Source of the DNA: Nitrosomonas sp.
Lineage (GTDB): Bacteria; Pseudomonadota; Gammaproteobacteria; Burkholderiales; Nitrosomonadaceae
Reading direction: 5' to 3'
Assembly: GCA_024281995.1 (NCBI GenBank)
Contig: JAMWZW010000005.1
Location: 62,001-126,000 of the forward strand
Length of the DNA stretch: 64,000 nt
The notes under the pieces were generated by a model. That model saw nothing but the letters and a program-made list of their open reading frames with translations. It was not told the origin of the DNA and ran no database searches. Shown here piece by piece: positions 17,942 to 26,600 of the stretch; position 1 is the stretch's first letter; the number at the start of each line of letters is the position of its first letter. A program made the position numbers and the translations under genes.

Positions 17942-18715
17942 ATGAATGAGTTGTATAACAGTTTTCAGAAATATTTTGAGATTGTAATAGCCGATACCGA
18001 TGAACTGCGTCAAGATGTTTATAAAGTGCGCTATAAGGTATTGTGTGTAGAAGAGCGTATTCCAGGTTTTGATCCTTCGTTTTATCCCGATGGATTAGAG
18101 AAAGATGATTATGATAGTCACTCTATTCATGCATTATTGCGATTTCGTTCATCAGGTGATTTTATCGGTACCGTCCGTTTGATATTGTTTAATCCATCCC
18201 AACCTGAAAAATTATTTCCAGTTGAGCAAAATACTCAATTCAATGCCGAATTTTACAATACAGGGAATTTTCAACGACAACATACTGCTGAAGTTTCGCG
18301 TTTTGTAGTGGTAAATCGGTTTAATCGTCGTAGAGAAAATCGTCGCAGAAGTGATGCCGGAGGAAATGAAAATGCCGTTACCTCAGAACGACGATCTTCT
18401 TCTGACCGTCGATCCGGACTAAACATTGCGCTGGTACTGATGGCGGGAGTTATGCGCATGTCGGTAGAGCATGATATCAGAAGTTGGCTTTCTATGATGG
18501 ATCTACCGCTGAATAGACTACTAAGTTTCGATGGATTGGATTTTATTCCAATTGGCCCTCCTGTGAATTATCATGGAATTCGCCGCCCATTTTTTGTGAA
18601 AGTAAAGGATGTGCTGCAAAGGATGTTTAAGGAACATCATGACGCATGGGAAGTAATGACAGACTGCGGCAAATATGATCCATTTTTATCGACCCATAGG
18701 ACCGTATTGAATTAG
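17942..18715 (+). CDS. PEP-CTERM/exosortase system-associated acyltransferase (GNAT-like)
   Basis: A cytosolic acyltransferase related to the autoinducer-synthase/GNAT fold, matching the family that co-occurs with exosortase and PEP-CTERM systems. Key features are the N-terminal FEIVIADTDELRQDVYKVRY segment, the EVSRFVV core strand, the VMR/GLDF region and a PVNYHGIRRPFF motif near the C-terminus. Between residues 136 and 164 there is a low-complexity Arg/Ser/Asn-rich insertion (NRRREN, RRRSD, ERRSSSDRRSG) that interrupts the fold. The ATG at 17942 was preferred over a TTG at 17915, since the conserved sequence begins soon after it. Product 257 residues. The next gene starts 8 bp after its stop, so the four following genes may be co-transcribed. 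Its acyl substrate is unknown. Confidence 0.82.
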   Translation: MNELYNSFQKYFEIVIADTDELRQDVYKVRYKVLCVEERIPGFDPSFYPDGLEKDDYDSHSIHALLRFRSSGDFIGTVRLILFNPSQPEKLFPVEQNTQFNAEFYNTGNFQRQHTAEVSRFVVVNRFNRRRENRRRSDAGGNENAVTSERRSSSDRRSGLNIALVLMAGVMRMSVEHDIRSWLSMMDLPLNRLLSFDGLDFIPIGPPVNYHGIRRPFFVKVKDVLQRMFKEHHDAWEVMTDCGKYDPFLSTHRTVLN

Positions 18716-18723
18716 GGACTTTT

Positions 18724-19206
18724 TTGAAGTTATTCCAATTCTTTGTACGAATAAGAGTTAGTTATTCTTTGATAACAGCTAAGACGTGTTTTAGTTGCGT
18801 CTTGCTAATGCTTCTTTTTTTCGTAAAAACTGAAATATGGGCGAACGATCGTCATGAGATCATAATCAATCCAACTGTTAGCGAGCGAGAGCTTTCAGTA
18901 AATTCACTACGTTCAATTTTCAGTATGCGTCTAAAAACCTGGTCAGATGGAACCAAGATCAGAGTTTTTGTATTACCCGATGATGATCCGTTGCATCAAA
19001 GTGTTGCTAAGGAAAAACTAAATGTTTTCCCTTATCAGCTAAGATCGACGTGGGATCGATTAGTATTTTCTGGAACTGGTCAAGCACCCATTAAAGTAAA
19101 TTCAGCTGAAGAGATGCTTGCCAAGGTTGCTAATACGCCCGGGGCAATAGGTTATTTATGGAGAGCAAAAATTAATGAACATGTTCACGTGCTCCAAATT
19201 AAGTAG
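18724..19206 (+). CDS. PstS-like periplasmic substrate-binding-domain protein
   Basis: A short exported protein of 160 residues. A hydrophobic signal segment (about residues 20-40, ending IWAND) is followed by a small phosphate-binding-protein-like domain with the family pattern NSLRSIFSMRLKTWSDGTKI and the late NTPGAIGYLW motif, as in PstS-like extracellular solute-binding proteins. It is about half a normal PstS, so it is probably a sensory or accessory module and not a full transport receptor. It starts with TTG, with AGGGA upstream. No ABC permease genes are nearby. It lies between the acyltransferase and the porin, with 7 bp to the porin's ATG, suggesting an envelope-sensing role with the downstream GGDEF/EAL protein (inference). 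Confidence 0.7.
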   Translation: MKLFQFFVRIRVSYSLITAKTCFSCVLLMLLFFVKTEIWANDRHEIIINPTVSERELSVNSLRSIFSMRLKTWSDGTKIRVFVLPDDDPLHQSVAKEKLNVFPYQLRSTWDRLVFSGTGQAPIKVNSAEEMLAKVANTPGAIGYLWRAKINEHVHVLQIK

Positions 19207-19213
19207 CTATTTG

Positions 19214-20569
19214 ATGGACTTTATCAAAGGAAAAAGCCAATGGCTGGTATTGTTATTCCTTTTTGCGGGGTTGTCTGTTCAAGCGGAGGGATCAAGCCCA
19301 TCACAAAAGAGGGTAGAAGTGACAAAATCACCTACCAAATGGCTGCAAACATCCGAATTGCCTGCAGAAGCAACGGAGTTAACTGACACAAAGAAAAAAC
19401 CAGGGTTAGTGAGTTCTACAATAAATTGGTTCCGTACTACGGAACTTCCTGGGGATCTGCAAATTCATGGTTTTGTCAGCCAGGCATATATTGCTACTTC
19501 GAGTAATGATGTATTCGGAAACAGTGATAATGGAGGTAGTTTTGGACTTACAGAGGCTGGTCTCAATGCGTCAATAAGACCTTTACCCCGATTACAGGTT
19601 TCCGCACAAATGTTATCCCGACGTGCCGGTGAAGGAAGTAACGGGGGCATGCCGCGCCTGGACTATGGTTTCTTAGATTATCGTATTTATTCTCACGAGG
19701 TGAATCAATTTGGCATTCGGGTAGGCAGATTAAAAAATCCATTCGGTTTTTATAATGATACGCGTGACGTCGCGCATACACGCCCTGGAATTTTATTGCC
19801 TCAATCGATTTATTTTGATCGCACGCGCAATCTTGGTCTGTCCGGAGATTCCGTGCAATTGTACGGTGAAGCCGCAGTTGCGCATCTTGGTACACTTTCT
19901 ACACAGTTTGGTGTATGGTGGCCAATCGTGAATGACAAAGATACGGAATTTTCGATTCTTGGAGAGTTACCGAGAGGAAATTTAAACCGAGAAGCCTCTT
20001 ATATTGGCCGCGGTATTTTTGAAACGAACGATAAGCGGCTTCGGCTTGGAGTAAGCGGGATATGGCTCAACACATCTTATGATCCTTCTTTCAAGTCAAA
20101 TGATCTGATAGGGGCAGGATCATTCCAGTTTACCCCTGTTTATTTTTCAGCCCAATATAATACCGAGCGGTGGAGTCTAACTTCTGAATATGCAATTCGT
20201 CACTTAAAATATAATCGTAACTTTGGTCCTAATAGTGCGCTCAATGGTCTGGATGTCATTGGTGAGAGTTATTATTTCCAGGGTGAATATCGATTTACTC
20301 CCAAATGGGAAGGAATCGTACGCTATGATGCTTACTTCTTCGATAGATCCGATCGGGATGGTAGTAACAGTCGAGTGCCTCATTCTCGTTATGCCCGAGA
20401 TATCATGGTAGGCTTGCGCTGGAATGTTACCCCTGAATTTATGTTGCGTGCGGAGTATCATCATGTCAATGGTACCGGATGGTTATCGAGATTAGACAAC
20501 CCGACAAGTGAGGGACCATTGGATAAGAATTGGGATCTTTTTGCAATCCAGGCTTCTTTTCGCTTCTAA
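19214..20569 (+). CDS. Outer-membrane porin-like beta-barrel protein
   Basis: A secreted protein of about 451 residues with an N-terminal signal peptide (hydrophobic core LVLLFLFAGLSVQAEG). A roughly 60-residue linker follows, containing two copies of a WLQTSELP / WFRTTELP-type motif, then alternating amphipathic strands rich in aromatic residues. The C-terminus ends in phenylalanine after FAIQASFRF, the classic outer-membrane assembly signal. The barrel part starts at LQIHGFVSQAYIAT. It resembles DcaP-like or alginate/maltoporin-type channels in general pattern, but the substrate is not deducible. The ATG at 19214 was chosen because it places the signal peptide properly; the upstream open frame overlaps the preceding gene. 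The downstream GGDEF/EAL gene begins 11 bp later. Confidence 0.8.
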   Translation: MDFIKGKSQWLVLLFLFAGLSVQAEGSSPSQKRVEVTKSPTKWLQTSELPAEATELTDTKKKPGLVSSTINWFRTTELPGDLQIHGFVSQAYIATSSNDVFGNSDNGGSFGLTEAGLNASIRPLPRLQVSAQMLSRRAGEGSNGGMPRLDYGFLDYRIYSHEVNQFGIRVGRLKNPFGFYNDTRDVAHTRPGILLPQSIYFDRTRNLGLSGDSVQLYGEAAVAHLGTLSTQFGVWWPIVNDKDTEFSILGELPRGNLNREASYIGRGIFETNDKRLRLGVSGIWLNTSYDPSFKSNDLIGAGSFQFTPVYFSAQYNTERWSLTSEYAIRHLKYNRNFGPNSALNGLDVIGESYYFQGEYRFTPKWEGIVRYDAYFFDRSDRDGSNSRVPHSRYARDIMVGLRWNVTPEFMLRAEYHHVNGTGWLSRLDNPTSEGPLDKNWDLFAIQASFRF

Positions 20570-20580
20570 GCAGAATTTTA

Positions 20581-23502
20581 ATGGCTAAAAGCTCCGATTA
20601 TAAATTGGAAAAAATCCACTCAGCATTGGGCCGTAAGGAACCAAGATTTCGTAGTTTACGGTGGAAAATTTCATTAGGTAGCAGCTTGATATTAATCGCT
20701 GTAGTTACCTTGTTTTGCTTTGTTAGTTATTTGAGTTTAATGGTGAATTTTGAGAATCAGCATAATACTGACAACCGCCGCTATGAAAGAGAGCTTGATA
20801 ATCTGATAAAAAATACATCGCAAAATTTGCATCGCTTGGCAGAAATTATTCCTTTTTTAGATGGTATGAAAAAAGCATTGCTGGCGAATGATGGTGAAAG
20901 TATTAGCGAGATTTTTGATCGGCACTGGGCACTATTGCAATTTCATAACGGCGTTGAATTTGCGCATTTTTATAATGTCTCGAATCAGCTTAATGCTGCC
21001 TGGGATAATTTAGAATTGACAGTTAACGATGAGAATTTGTTGTTAAGTTGGGTAAATGATGTCAATCGTTCTGAGTTGCCTATTAATCCTTTATTGTGTA
21101 GAGAAAGCTGTATCCAGTTTATCGTTGCGCCGTTACTGGTAGAAGGTAAAAAGGCAGGCGTAGTGATTCTGGGTATCTCATTAGCGGACGTATTTTTGGC
21201 GTTCAAGCGGATTTTTGGTGCTGATATTGGTTTATTGGTGAAGAACCAGGATGACCTGCCACTGCAAGATATCAGCGAGGCTTTGCAGTGGGATTTTCAA
21301 ATTACTGCGCTGACAAATCGGGAAAGGAATTATCAGCTCTTAAAAAAAGTTTCGCAGCAATATCCGGATCTTGAGAAATTAAAAGAAGGTGCGCAGATTC
21401 GCTGGAGGGATCATTTTCAACAAATCAAATTGTTTTATTTGGATTCTGTTGAACCTGATAATGCACATTTGATTGTCATTACAGATGTTACTGAAACAGT
21501 AAATAATATTCATGATTCGATATGGAAAATTGCATTCATTGGCGTGCTGGGGTTGATTATTTCCGAGGTTTTGTTGTTTTTGATCTTTACGAGATTACTG
21601 GCACGCTTAAAGGATGTAGCTTATGCACTGCCGCTTCTCGCAAGTGGACAATTTGAGAATTTTCGGTTATCACTCGCTTCGACAGACCGGATCTATCGTT
21701 TCAGTGATGAGATTGATACATTGTCTCATGCCGCTGTTACGTTATCCTTGCAATTGGAAAAATTAGAACATAAGGTTTCTACTCGAACCAAAATGCTTAT
21801 TGAACAAAGAGATGAGCTCAGTAAGGAGAGAGACTTCGTAAAGAACCTGCTGGATACTGCGCAGGCAATAGTGCTCACGCAGAATTCTGAAGGCAGGATC
21901 ATCTCACTCAATGCCTATGGGGAAATGCTAACCCGCTATACTGAAAGGGAGCTGCGGGGTAAATCTTTTTTGAGTATCTTAATTCCTGAATATGAATCTC
22001 TTGATGCGCTCGCCCGTTTTAAAGAAATACATGCGGGGCAGAAAATGCAGCTTAGACATGAAGCGATCACGCATTGTAAAGATGGATCAACACGCCATGT
22101 TGCCTGGTTACACTCGCACTTAAGCTGGCATTCTGAAGAAGATCCATCCATTTTATCTGTAGGGCTGGATGTTACCGAATACAAGCGAGTTGAGGGTCAT
22201 TTGGCGTGGTTAGCAGACCATGATCCTTTGACAAATATGTTCAATCGCAGACGATTTAGTGAAGAATTGGAACAAGTGTTGAGTCGGGCAGAACGTTATC
22301 ATCACCCCGGTGCTTTGTTGTTTTTTGACTTGGATCGTTTCAAATATGTCAATGATACCAGTGGACATCAAGCGGGTGATACATTGCTTAAAATTGTTGC
22401 AAGTATGCTAATGCAAACCATTCGTGCGGATGATATAACCGGTCGACTCGGTGGTGACGAATTTGCGATCATTTTGCCGGAAATTAATGCCGATGGTGCG
22501 ATTGAAGTTGCCAAAAAAGTATTGAATCAATTGGATCAAGCTCAACTAACAATTAACAACCGCACCCATAAGATTTCGGCCAGTATTGGCATTGCATTAT
22601 TTCCTGAGCATGGCGCGAATATCCAAGATCTACTGGCAGCCGCTGATCTTGCCATGTATCAGGCCAAAGCCATGGGACGCAATGCTTGGTATTTGTTTTC
22701 AGATAATGACCGGAGCCGCGAACGTATTCACACGCTGGTTTATTGGAAAGAAAAAATTGAATATTCGCACTTACATGATAATTTCATGTTGTACTTGCAA
22801 CCGATTATGACTGTCAGTTCAAAAGTAATTTCTCACTATGAAGTATTACTTCGCATGCAGGATACTGATGGCACAGTGCGTTCACCGGCTGATTTTATTC
22901 CTGCAGCTGAACATACAGGATTGATTCATGCTATTGATCATATGGTATTGCGTAAATCTATTGCACAGGCAGCCAAAATTTATCAGGCAGGCTACGCAGT
23001 TAATTTTTCTATTAATTTATCAGCGCATGCCTTTAATGATCCTGAATTGCTACCTATTCTCAAGCAACAATTACTGTTGCATCAAATAGGCCCGGAAAAT
23101 TTGATGTTTGAAATCACGGAAACGGCGGCATTGGAAGATTTGCCAGGTGCACGTGCGTTGATGAAAGAAATCAAAGAACTGGGATGTGGTTTTGTATTGG
23201 ATGATTTTGGCGTTGGTTTCTCATCTTTTTATTATTTGAGAGAATTACCGGTCGATGTGGTAAAAATAGATGGGTCATTTATACGGAATTTAACCGAGGG
23301 TAGCGATGATCTGATTTTAGTCAATGCCTTATGTAGTGTAGCCAGAGGTTTTGGGAAAAAAATTACGGCAGAATTTGTCGAAAATGCTGAAATTTTTGCA
23401 TTGATTGAAAAGCTGGATATCGATTACGCGCAAGGATATTACGTTGGAAGGCCGTCACCCGCTTATGAGTTTTTGGCAGAACAAGAAAAATTAGAGGGTT
23501 AG
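20581..23502 (+). CDS. Membrane GGDEF/EAL protein with PAS domain (c-di-GMP turnover)
   Basis: A 973-residue inner-membrane signalling protein. In order: TM helix (about 28-52), a large periplasmic Cache-like sensor region (about 55-310), TM helix (about 312-340), HAMP-like linker and coiled coil, PAS domain (about 420-536), GGDEF (about 545-700) and EAL (about 730-965). The GGDEF signature is intact (RLGGDEF, about residue 621), and the inhibitory RxxD I-site (RADD) stands five residues before it. The EAL domain has the ExLxR form EVLLR and DDFGVGFSS, and keeps the KIDGSF segment, so both domains may be active. The true start is the ATG at 20581; an upstream TTG-opened frame lies inside the porin gene. 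Genomic grouping suggests it senses an envelope signal linked to the porin and PstS-like protein (inference). Confidence 0.92.
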   Translation: MAKSSDYKLEKIHSALGRKEPRFRSLRWKISLGSSLILIAVVTLFCFVSYLSLMVNFENQHNTDNRRYERELDNLIKNTSQNLHRLAEIIPFLDGMKKALLANDGESISEIFDRHWALLQFHNGVEFAHFYNVSNQLNAAWDNLELTVNDENLLLSWVNDVNRSELPINPLLCRESCIQFIVAPLLVEGKKAGVVILGISLADVFLAFKRIFGADIGLLVKNQDDLPLQDISEALQWDFQITALTNRERNYQLLKKVSQQYPDLEKLKEGAQIRWRDHFQQIKLFYLDSVEPDNAHLIVITDVTETVNNIHDSIWKIAFIGVLGLIISEVLLFLIFTRLLARLKDVAYALPLLASGQFENFRLSLASTDRIYRFSDEIDTLSHAAVTLSLQLEKLEHKVSTRTKMLIEQRDELSKERDFVKNLLDTAQAIVLTQNSEGRIISLNAYGEMLTRYTERELRGKSFLSILIPEYESLDALARFKEIHAGQKMQLRHEAITHCKDGSTRHVAWLHSHLSWHSEEDPSILSVGLDVTEYKRVEGHLAWLADHDPLTNMFNRRRFSEELEQVLSRAERYHHPGALLFFDLDRFKYVNDTSGHQAGDTLLKIVASMLMQTIRADDITGRLGGDEFAIILPEINADGAIEVAKKVLNQLDQAQLTINNRTHKISASIGIALFPEHGANIQDLLAAADLAMYQAKAMGRNAWYLFSDNDRSRERIHTLVYWKEKIEYSHLHDNFMLYLQPIMTVSSKVISHYEVLLRMQDTDGTVRSPADFIPAAEHTGLIHAIDHMVLRKSIAQAAKIYQAGYAVNFSINLSAHAFNDPELLPILKQQLLLHQIGPENLMFEITETAALEDLPGARALMKEIKELGCGFVLDDFGVGFSSFYYLRELPVDVVKIDGSFIRNLTEGSDDLILVNALCSVARGFGKKITAEFVENAEIFALIEKLDIDYAQGYYVGRPSPAYEFLAEQEKLEG

Positions 23503-23529
23503 CGATACTTATTGCAAAGAAACTTGCGG

Positions 23530-24729
23530 CTAGTCAGTGCGCAATGCATCCACCGGGTTTAATTTGGCAGCGCGTATTGCCGGCATCATTCCCGATACAA
23601 GTCCAATTACCATCGAAATACACAAAGCGCTGAGTACATAATTCCAAGGGATATTTACGGGGAGGCCGCTGATTGATAATTTAAGGAGCCATGCGATACT
23701 TGTTCCAATTATTAATCCTATGAGACCTCCGGCAGTAGAAAGTGCGGTGGATTCCAGCAAAAAAATCATGGCAATACGTGCACGTGTTGTGCCGAGCGCA
23801 GAAAGTAAACCGATTTCTGCGACGCGTTCGGAAACTGCGATATGCATCAAAGTGATCATACCCACAGCACCTACCAACAACGAAATTCCACCTAAAGCCG
23901 CAACAGCGAATTTTAGTACATTCAATACTGTAGATAATGTGCTAAGCATTTGTCTCTGTGGTTTAACAGTAAAATCCTCACGTCCGTGCCGTGCTACCAG
24001 AATACGCTGAATATCGTCAGTTACTGCTTCTATGGGAACATCGGGAAAATAGGAAAAATTAATTTCCATGACACCCTGGCGATTGAATACCTCCAATGCA
24101 CGTGTAGTAGGTATAAAAACCGTATCATCCAGATCAAAACCTAAAATATTACCTTTCGATGACATCACACCAATAACCCGGAAGCGTGCTCCACCTACTT
24201 GCAATAATGCACCAAGCGGATTTGCATCACCGAACAACTCGTTGCGCACTTTTGCCCCAAGCACTACATAGGCACGTGGATTGCGTGGATCATCATCGGG
24301 TAAAAATTGCCCGATCTCGACTTGCATATTGAATGCGCGAGAGAAATCCGGTCCCTGACCATAAGCGGTCACTCGTCGGCTGCGGCCCTGAGTGCGAATT
24401 TCTGCGTTACCGACTACGCTGGCGTTGGTATATTGTGCATAACGGCTTTGTTTTAATGCAATTGCATCTTCAATTGTCAATAATCGCGCACTGCCGATAG
24501 CACCCAATGAGCCGCCGTGGGTATTGATCTTTCCAGGTGTAATTGTGACGATATTGGTACCAAATTGTGTGAATTCAGATAGTACAAAACGTTGCACACC
24601 ATCACCAATTGCGGTTAGTAGAATGACTGCTGCAATGCCAATAGCAATGGCTGAGGCTGATAAAATGGTGCGTAAACGATGTGCCGTCAACGCACGCAAA
24701 ACAAATTGCAGGGTATCAGTCAATGTCAT
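23530..24729 (-). CDS. ABC transporter permease, MacB/FtsX type (second of two)
   Basis: A type VII ABC permease: an N-terminal TM helix, a periplasmic MacB_PCD domain (about residues 45-240), and three C-terminal FtsX-type helices containing the LLSALGTTRARIAMIFLLES coupling helix region. Product 399 residues. The start ATG overlaps the stop of the preceding permease gene (ATGA), so translation is coupled. An upstream extension of the frame to 24852 lies entirely inside that gene and was discarded. Together with the adjacent permease, ATPase and HlyD-like adaptor it forms a MacAB-like tripartite exporter, lacking only the outer-membrane TolC factor. MacB proper fuses ATPase and permease; here they are separate, as in LolCDE-like and YknYZ-like systems. 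Confidence 0.88.
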   Translation of the reverse strand: MTLTDTLQFVLRALTAHRLRTILSASAIAIGIAAVILLTAIGDGVQRFVLSEFTQFGTNIVTITPGKINTHGGSLGAIGSARLLTIEDAIALKQSRYAQYTNASVVGNAEIRTQGRSRRVTAYGQGPDFSRAFNMQVEIGQFLPDDDPRNPRAYVVLGAKVRNELFGDANPLGALLQVGGARFRVIGVMSSKGNILGFDLDDTVFIPTTRALEVFNRQGVMEINFSYFPDVPIEAVTDDIQRILVARHGREDFTVKPQRQMLSTLSTVLNVLKFAVAALGGISLLVGAVGMITLMHIAVSERVAEIGLLSALGTTRARIAMIFLLESTALSTAGGLIGLIIGTSIAWLLKLSISGLPVNIPWNYVLSALCISMVIGLVSGMMPAIRAAKLNPVDALRTD

Positions 24730-25928
24730 TTTTTGTTCAATGCATCGATAGCATCCATGCGAGCTGCCTTGCTGGCAGGTAGCATACTTGCCAGAATGCC
24801 AGCCAACAGGGCAACAGTAATTGCGGCGATTGATGCCCAGATCGGTGCCCATGCGGGCAGTTGGGGATAGGCCAGTCGAATCAAAAAGCTGCCCAATTGT
24901 CCCAGTAAAAGTCCTAAAACTGCACCGACCACAGATAGCCAGACAGCTTCAGCAAGAAACAAACGTCGAATGTCGATGGATGTCGCGCCAATGGCTTTTA
25001 ATAGACCAATTTCTGCAGTGCGCTGAGTTACCGCGACGAGCATCACATTCATGACTAAAATACCGGCAACAATCAAGCTGATTGCTGCAATTCCGGCAAC
25101 TGCCAACGTTAGGGCGTGCAAAATCCGGTCAAAGGTTTCAAGAATGGCGTCTTGTGTGATGACAGTTGTATCGTCTTCACCATCATGGCTTTGGCGTAAG
25201 CTTGCCAATATTGCTTGCTTAGCCGGTTCGATATCACTATGACTTTTGGCTTCAATTAAGATACGGAACAATGATGTGGTATTAAACATCGCTTGTGCAT
25301 AATCAATTGGAATAATGACGATTTCATCGGTATTAAATCCCATTGTTTCACCTTGTGATGCCAACACACCCGAGACCAAAAATCGGCTATCACCCAGCCG
25401 TACCCGCTGTCCGACAGCCTGACTGCGGGGAAAAAACTCTTGAGCAATTTTTGCACCTAAAACAATTTGGGCATTGCGTTCTGCACCATGCGCCAGGAAA
25501 TTTCCTTGGGCTAATTTCATATGCCGAATAGGTATCAAATTTGCTGTGCTGCCTAGCACAGTGACTTCGCGCAAACGATTGGCTGCAGAAAGTTCCGCAG
25601 CACCGACATTGAGTGGCGCATAACGGCGGATTTGCGGCAGCCGGCCGAGCAACTGTGCATCTTTTAGGGTGAGATCGCGTGGTGTTTGACCCAGTACTGC
25701 ACCTAAGAAAGAACCGGATGTTTCCGCGCGACCTGGCAGAACCACGAGTAAATGAGTCCCGATGGAAGAAAATTGATTAATAATATAATTTCTTGCACCA
25801 TCGCCTAATGCTGTCAGTACTACTACGGCGCCTACACCCAATGCCATTGCCAGTATGATCAGTAAAGAGCGAATGTGATAGCTCATTACTGTTTTAAATG
25901 ATGTGCGTAGTGTATCAGCCAGTGTCAT
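24726..25928 (-). CDS. ABC transporter permease, MacB/FtsX type (first of two)
   Basis: The paralogue of the following permease, with the same plan: N-terminal helix (residues 15-40, MALGVGAVVVLTALG), a periplasmic MacB_PCD domain, and three C-terminal helices. The coupling segment reads EIGLLKAIGATSIDIRRLFL. Product 400 residues. Its start lies 14 bp inside the ATPase gene and its stop overlaps the next gene by 4 bp, giving a tightly coupled operon. The two permeases are similar but clearly diverged, so a heterodimeric membrane domain is likely (inference). The substrate is not indicated by neighbours. Confidence 0.88.
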   Translation of the reverse strand: MTLADTLRTSFKTVMSYHIRSLLIILAMALGVGAVVVLTALGDGARNYIINQFSSIGTHLLVVLPGRAETSGSFLGAVLGQTPRDLTLKDAQLLGRLPQIRRYAPLNVGAAELSAANRLREVTVLGSTANLIPIRHMKLAQGNFLAHGAERNAQIVLGAKIAQEFFPRSQAVGQRVRLGDSRFLVSGVLASQGETMGFNTDEIVIIPIDYAQAMFNTTSLFRILIEAKSHSDIEPAKQAILASLRQSHDGEDDTTVITQDAILETFDRILHALTLAVAGIAAISLIVAGILVMNVMLVAVTQRTAEIGLLKAIGATSIDIRRLFLAEAVWLSVVGAVLGLLLGQLGSFLIRLAYPQLPAWAPIWASIAAITVALLAGILASMLPASKAARMDAIDALNKK

Positions 25929-26598
25929 CGGAGTGATCTATTAAAATCTTGCCATCGCGCATGGCGATCTGGCGGTGCGCGCGTCCACCTAATTCACGGT
26001 CATGTGTAACTACGATCAATGTCGTGCCTCGATGATGCAGGTCTTCCAATAATGACATCACTTCAGCGCCGATTTGATGATCCAGATTGCCGGTCGGTTC
26101 GTCTGCCAGGATGACGCTGGGTTGCATGATCGTTGCGCGTGCAATCGCCACGCGTTGGCGTTGTCCGCCAGAAAGCTCGGCGGGACGGTGGAGGGCGCGT
26201 TGTTTGAGCTCAAAGGCCTGCAAAGCTTCATTGACTCGTATTTGCCGCTGCTCAGGTGGTACGCCGCCCAGAATTAAAGGCAGCTCGATATTTTCTGCAG
26301 CGGTGAGGCGCGGCACAAGATGAAACGATTGAAAGACAAAGCCGATTTTTTCGCGGCGGATTTTTGCTTGCTCGGTTTCCGATAAGTTAGTGACCAATTT
26401 TTCATCCAGTTCATAACGTCCGCTATTAGGCTTGTCGAGCAATCCGATAATATTCAGCAGCGTGGATTTTCCGGATCCTGATGGTCCCATGATGGAAACA
26501 TATTCACCTGAAGCAATGTGCAAGTCGATGTTATTGAGCGCGCAAACCGCTTGATCACCCATAAGGAATGTGCGGGTTATAGCTATTAGGCGAATCAT
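25915..26598 (-). CDS. ABC transporter ATP-binding protein (MacB/LolD-like)
   Basis: The cytosolic nucleotide-binding subunit of the exporter. Walker A is GPSGSGKST (residues 38-46), the Q-loop follows [14 protein letters not shown], the signature is LSGGQRQR, Walker B is [12 protein letters not shown] and the H-loop is VVTHDREL. The 227-residue length and the signature place it in the MacB/LolD/FtsE group. It starts 2 bp after the adaptor gene's stop codon and overlaps the first permease gene by 14 bp, so all four genes form one operon. Confidence 0.92.
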   Translation of the reverse strand: MIRLIAITRTFLMGDQAVCALNNIDLHIASGEYVSIMGPSGSGKSTLLNIIGLLDKPNSGRYELDEKLVTNLSETEQAKIRREKIGFVFQSFHLVPRLTAAENIELPLILGGVPPEQRQIRVNEALQAFELKQRALHRPAELSGGQRQRVAIARATIMQPSVILADEPTGNLDHQIGAEVMSLLEDLHHRGTTLIVVTHDRELGGRAHRQIAMRDGKILIDHSDDTG

Positions 26599-26600
26599 GT

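Noticed and set aside
24730..24852. N-terminal extension of the second MacB-type permease
   Set aside because: It lies wholly in the preceding permease gene and precedes the conserved MTLTDTLQF start, which has an ATGA overlap.
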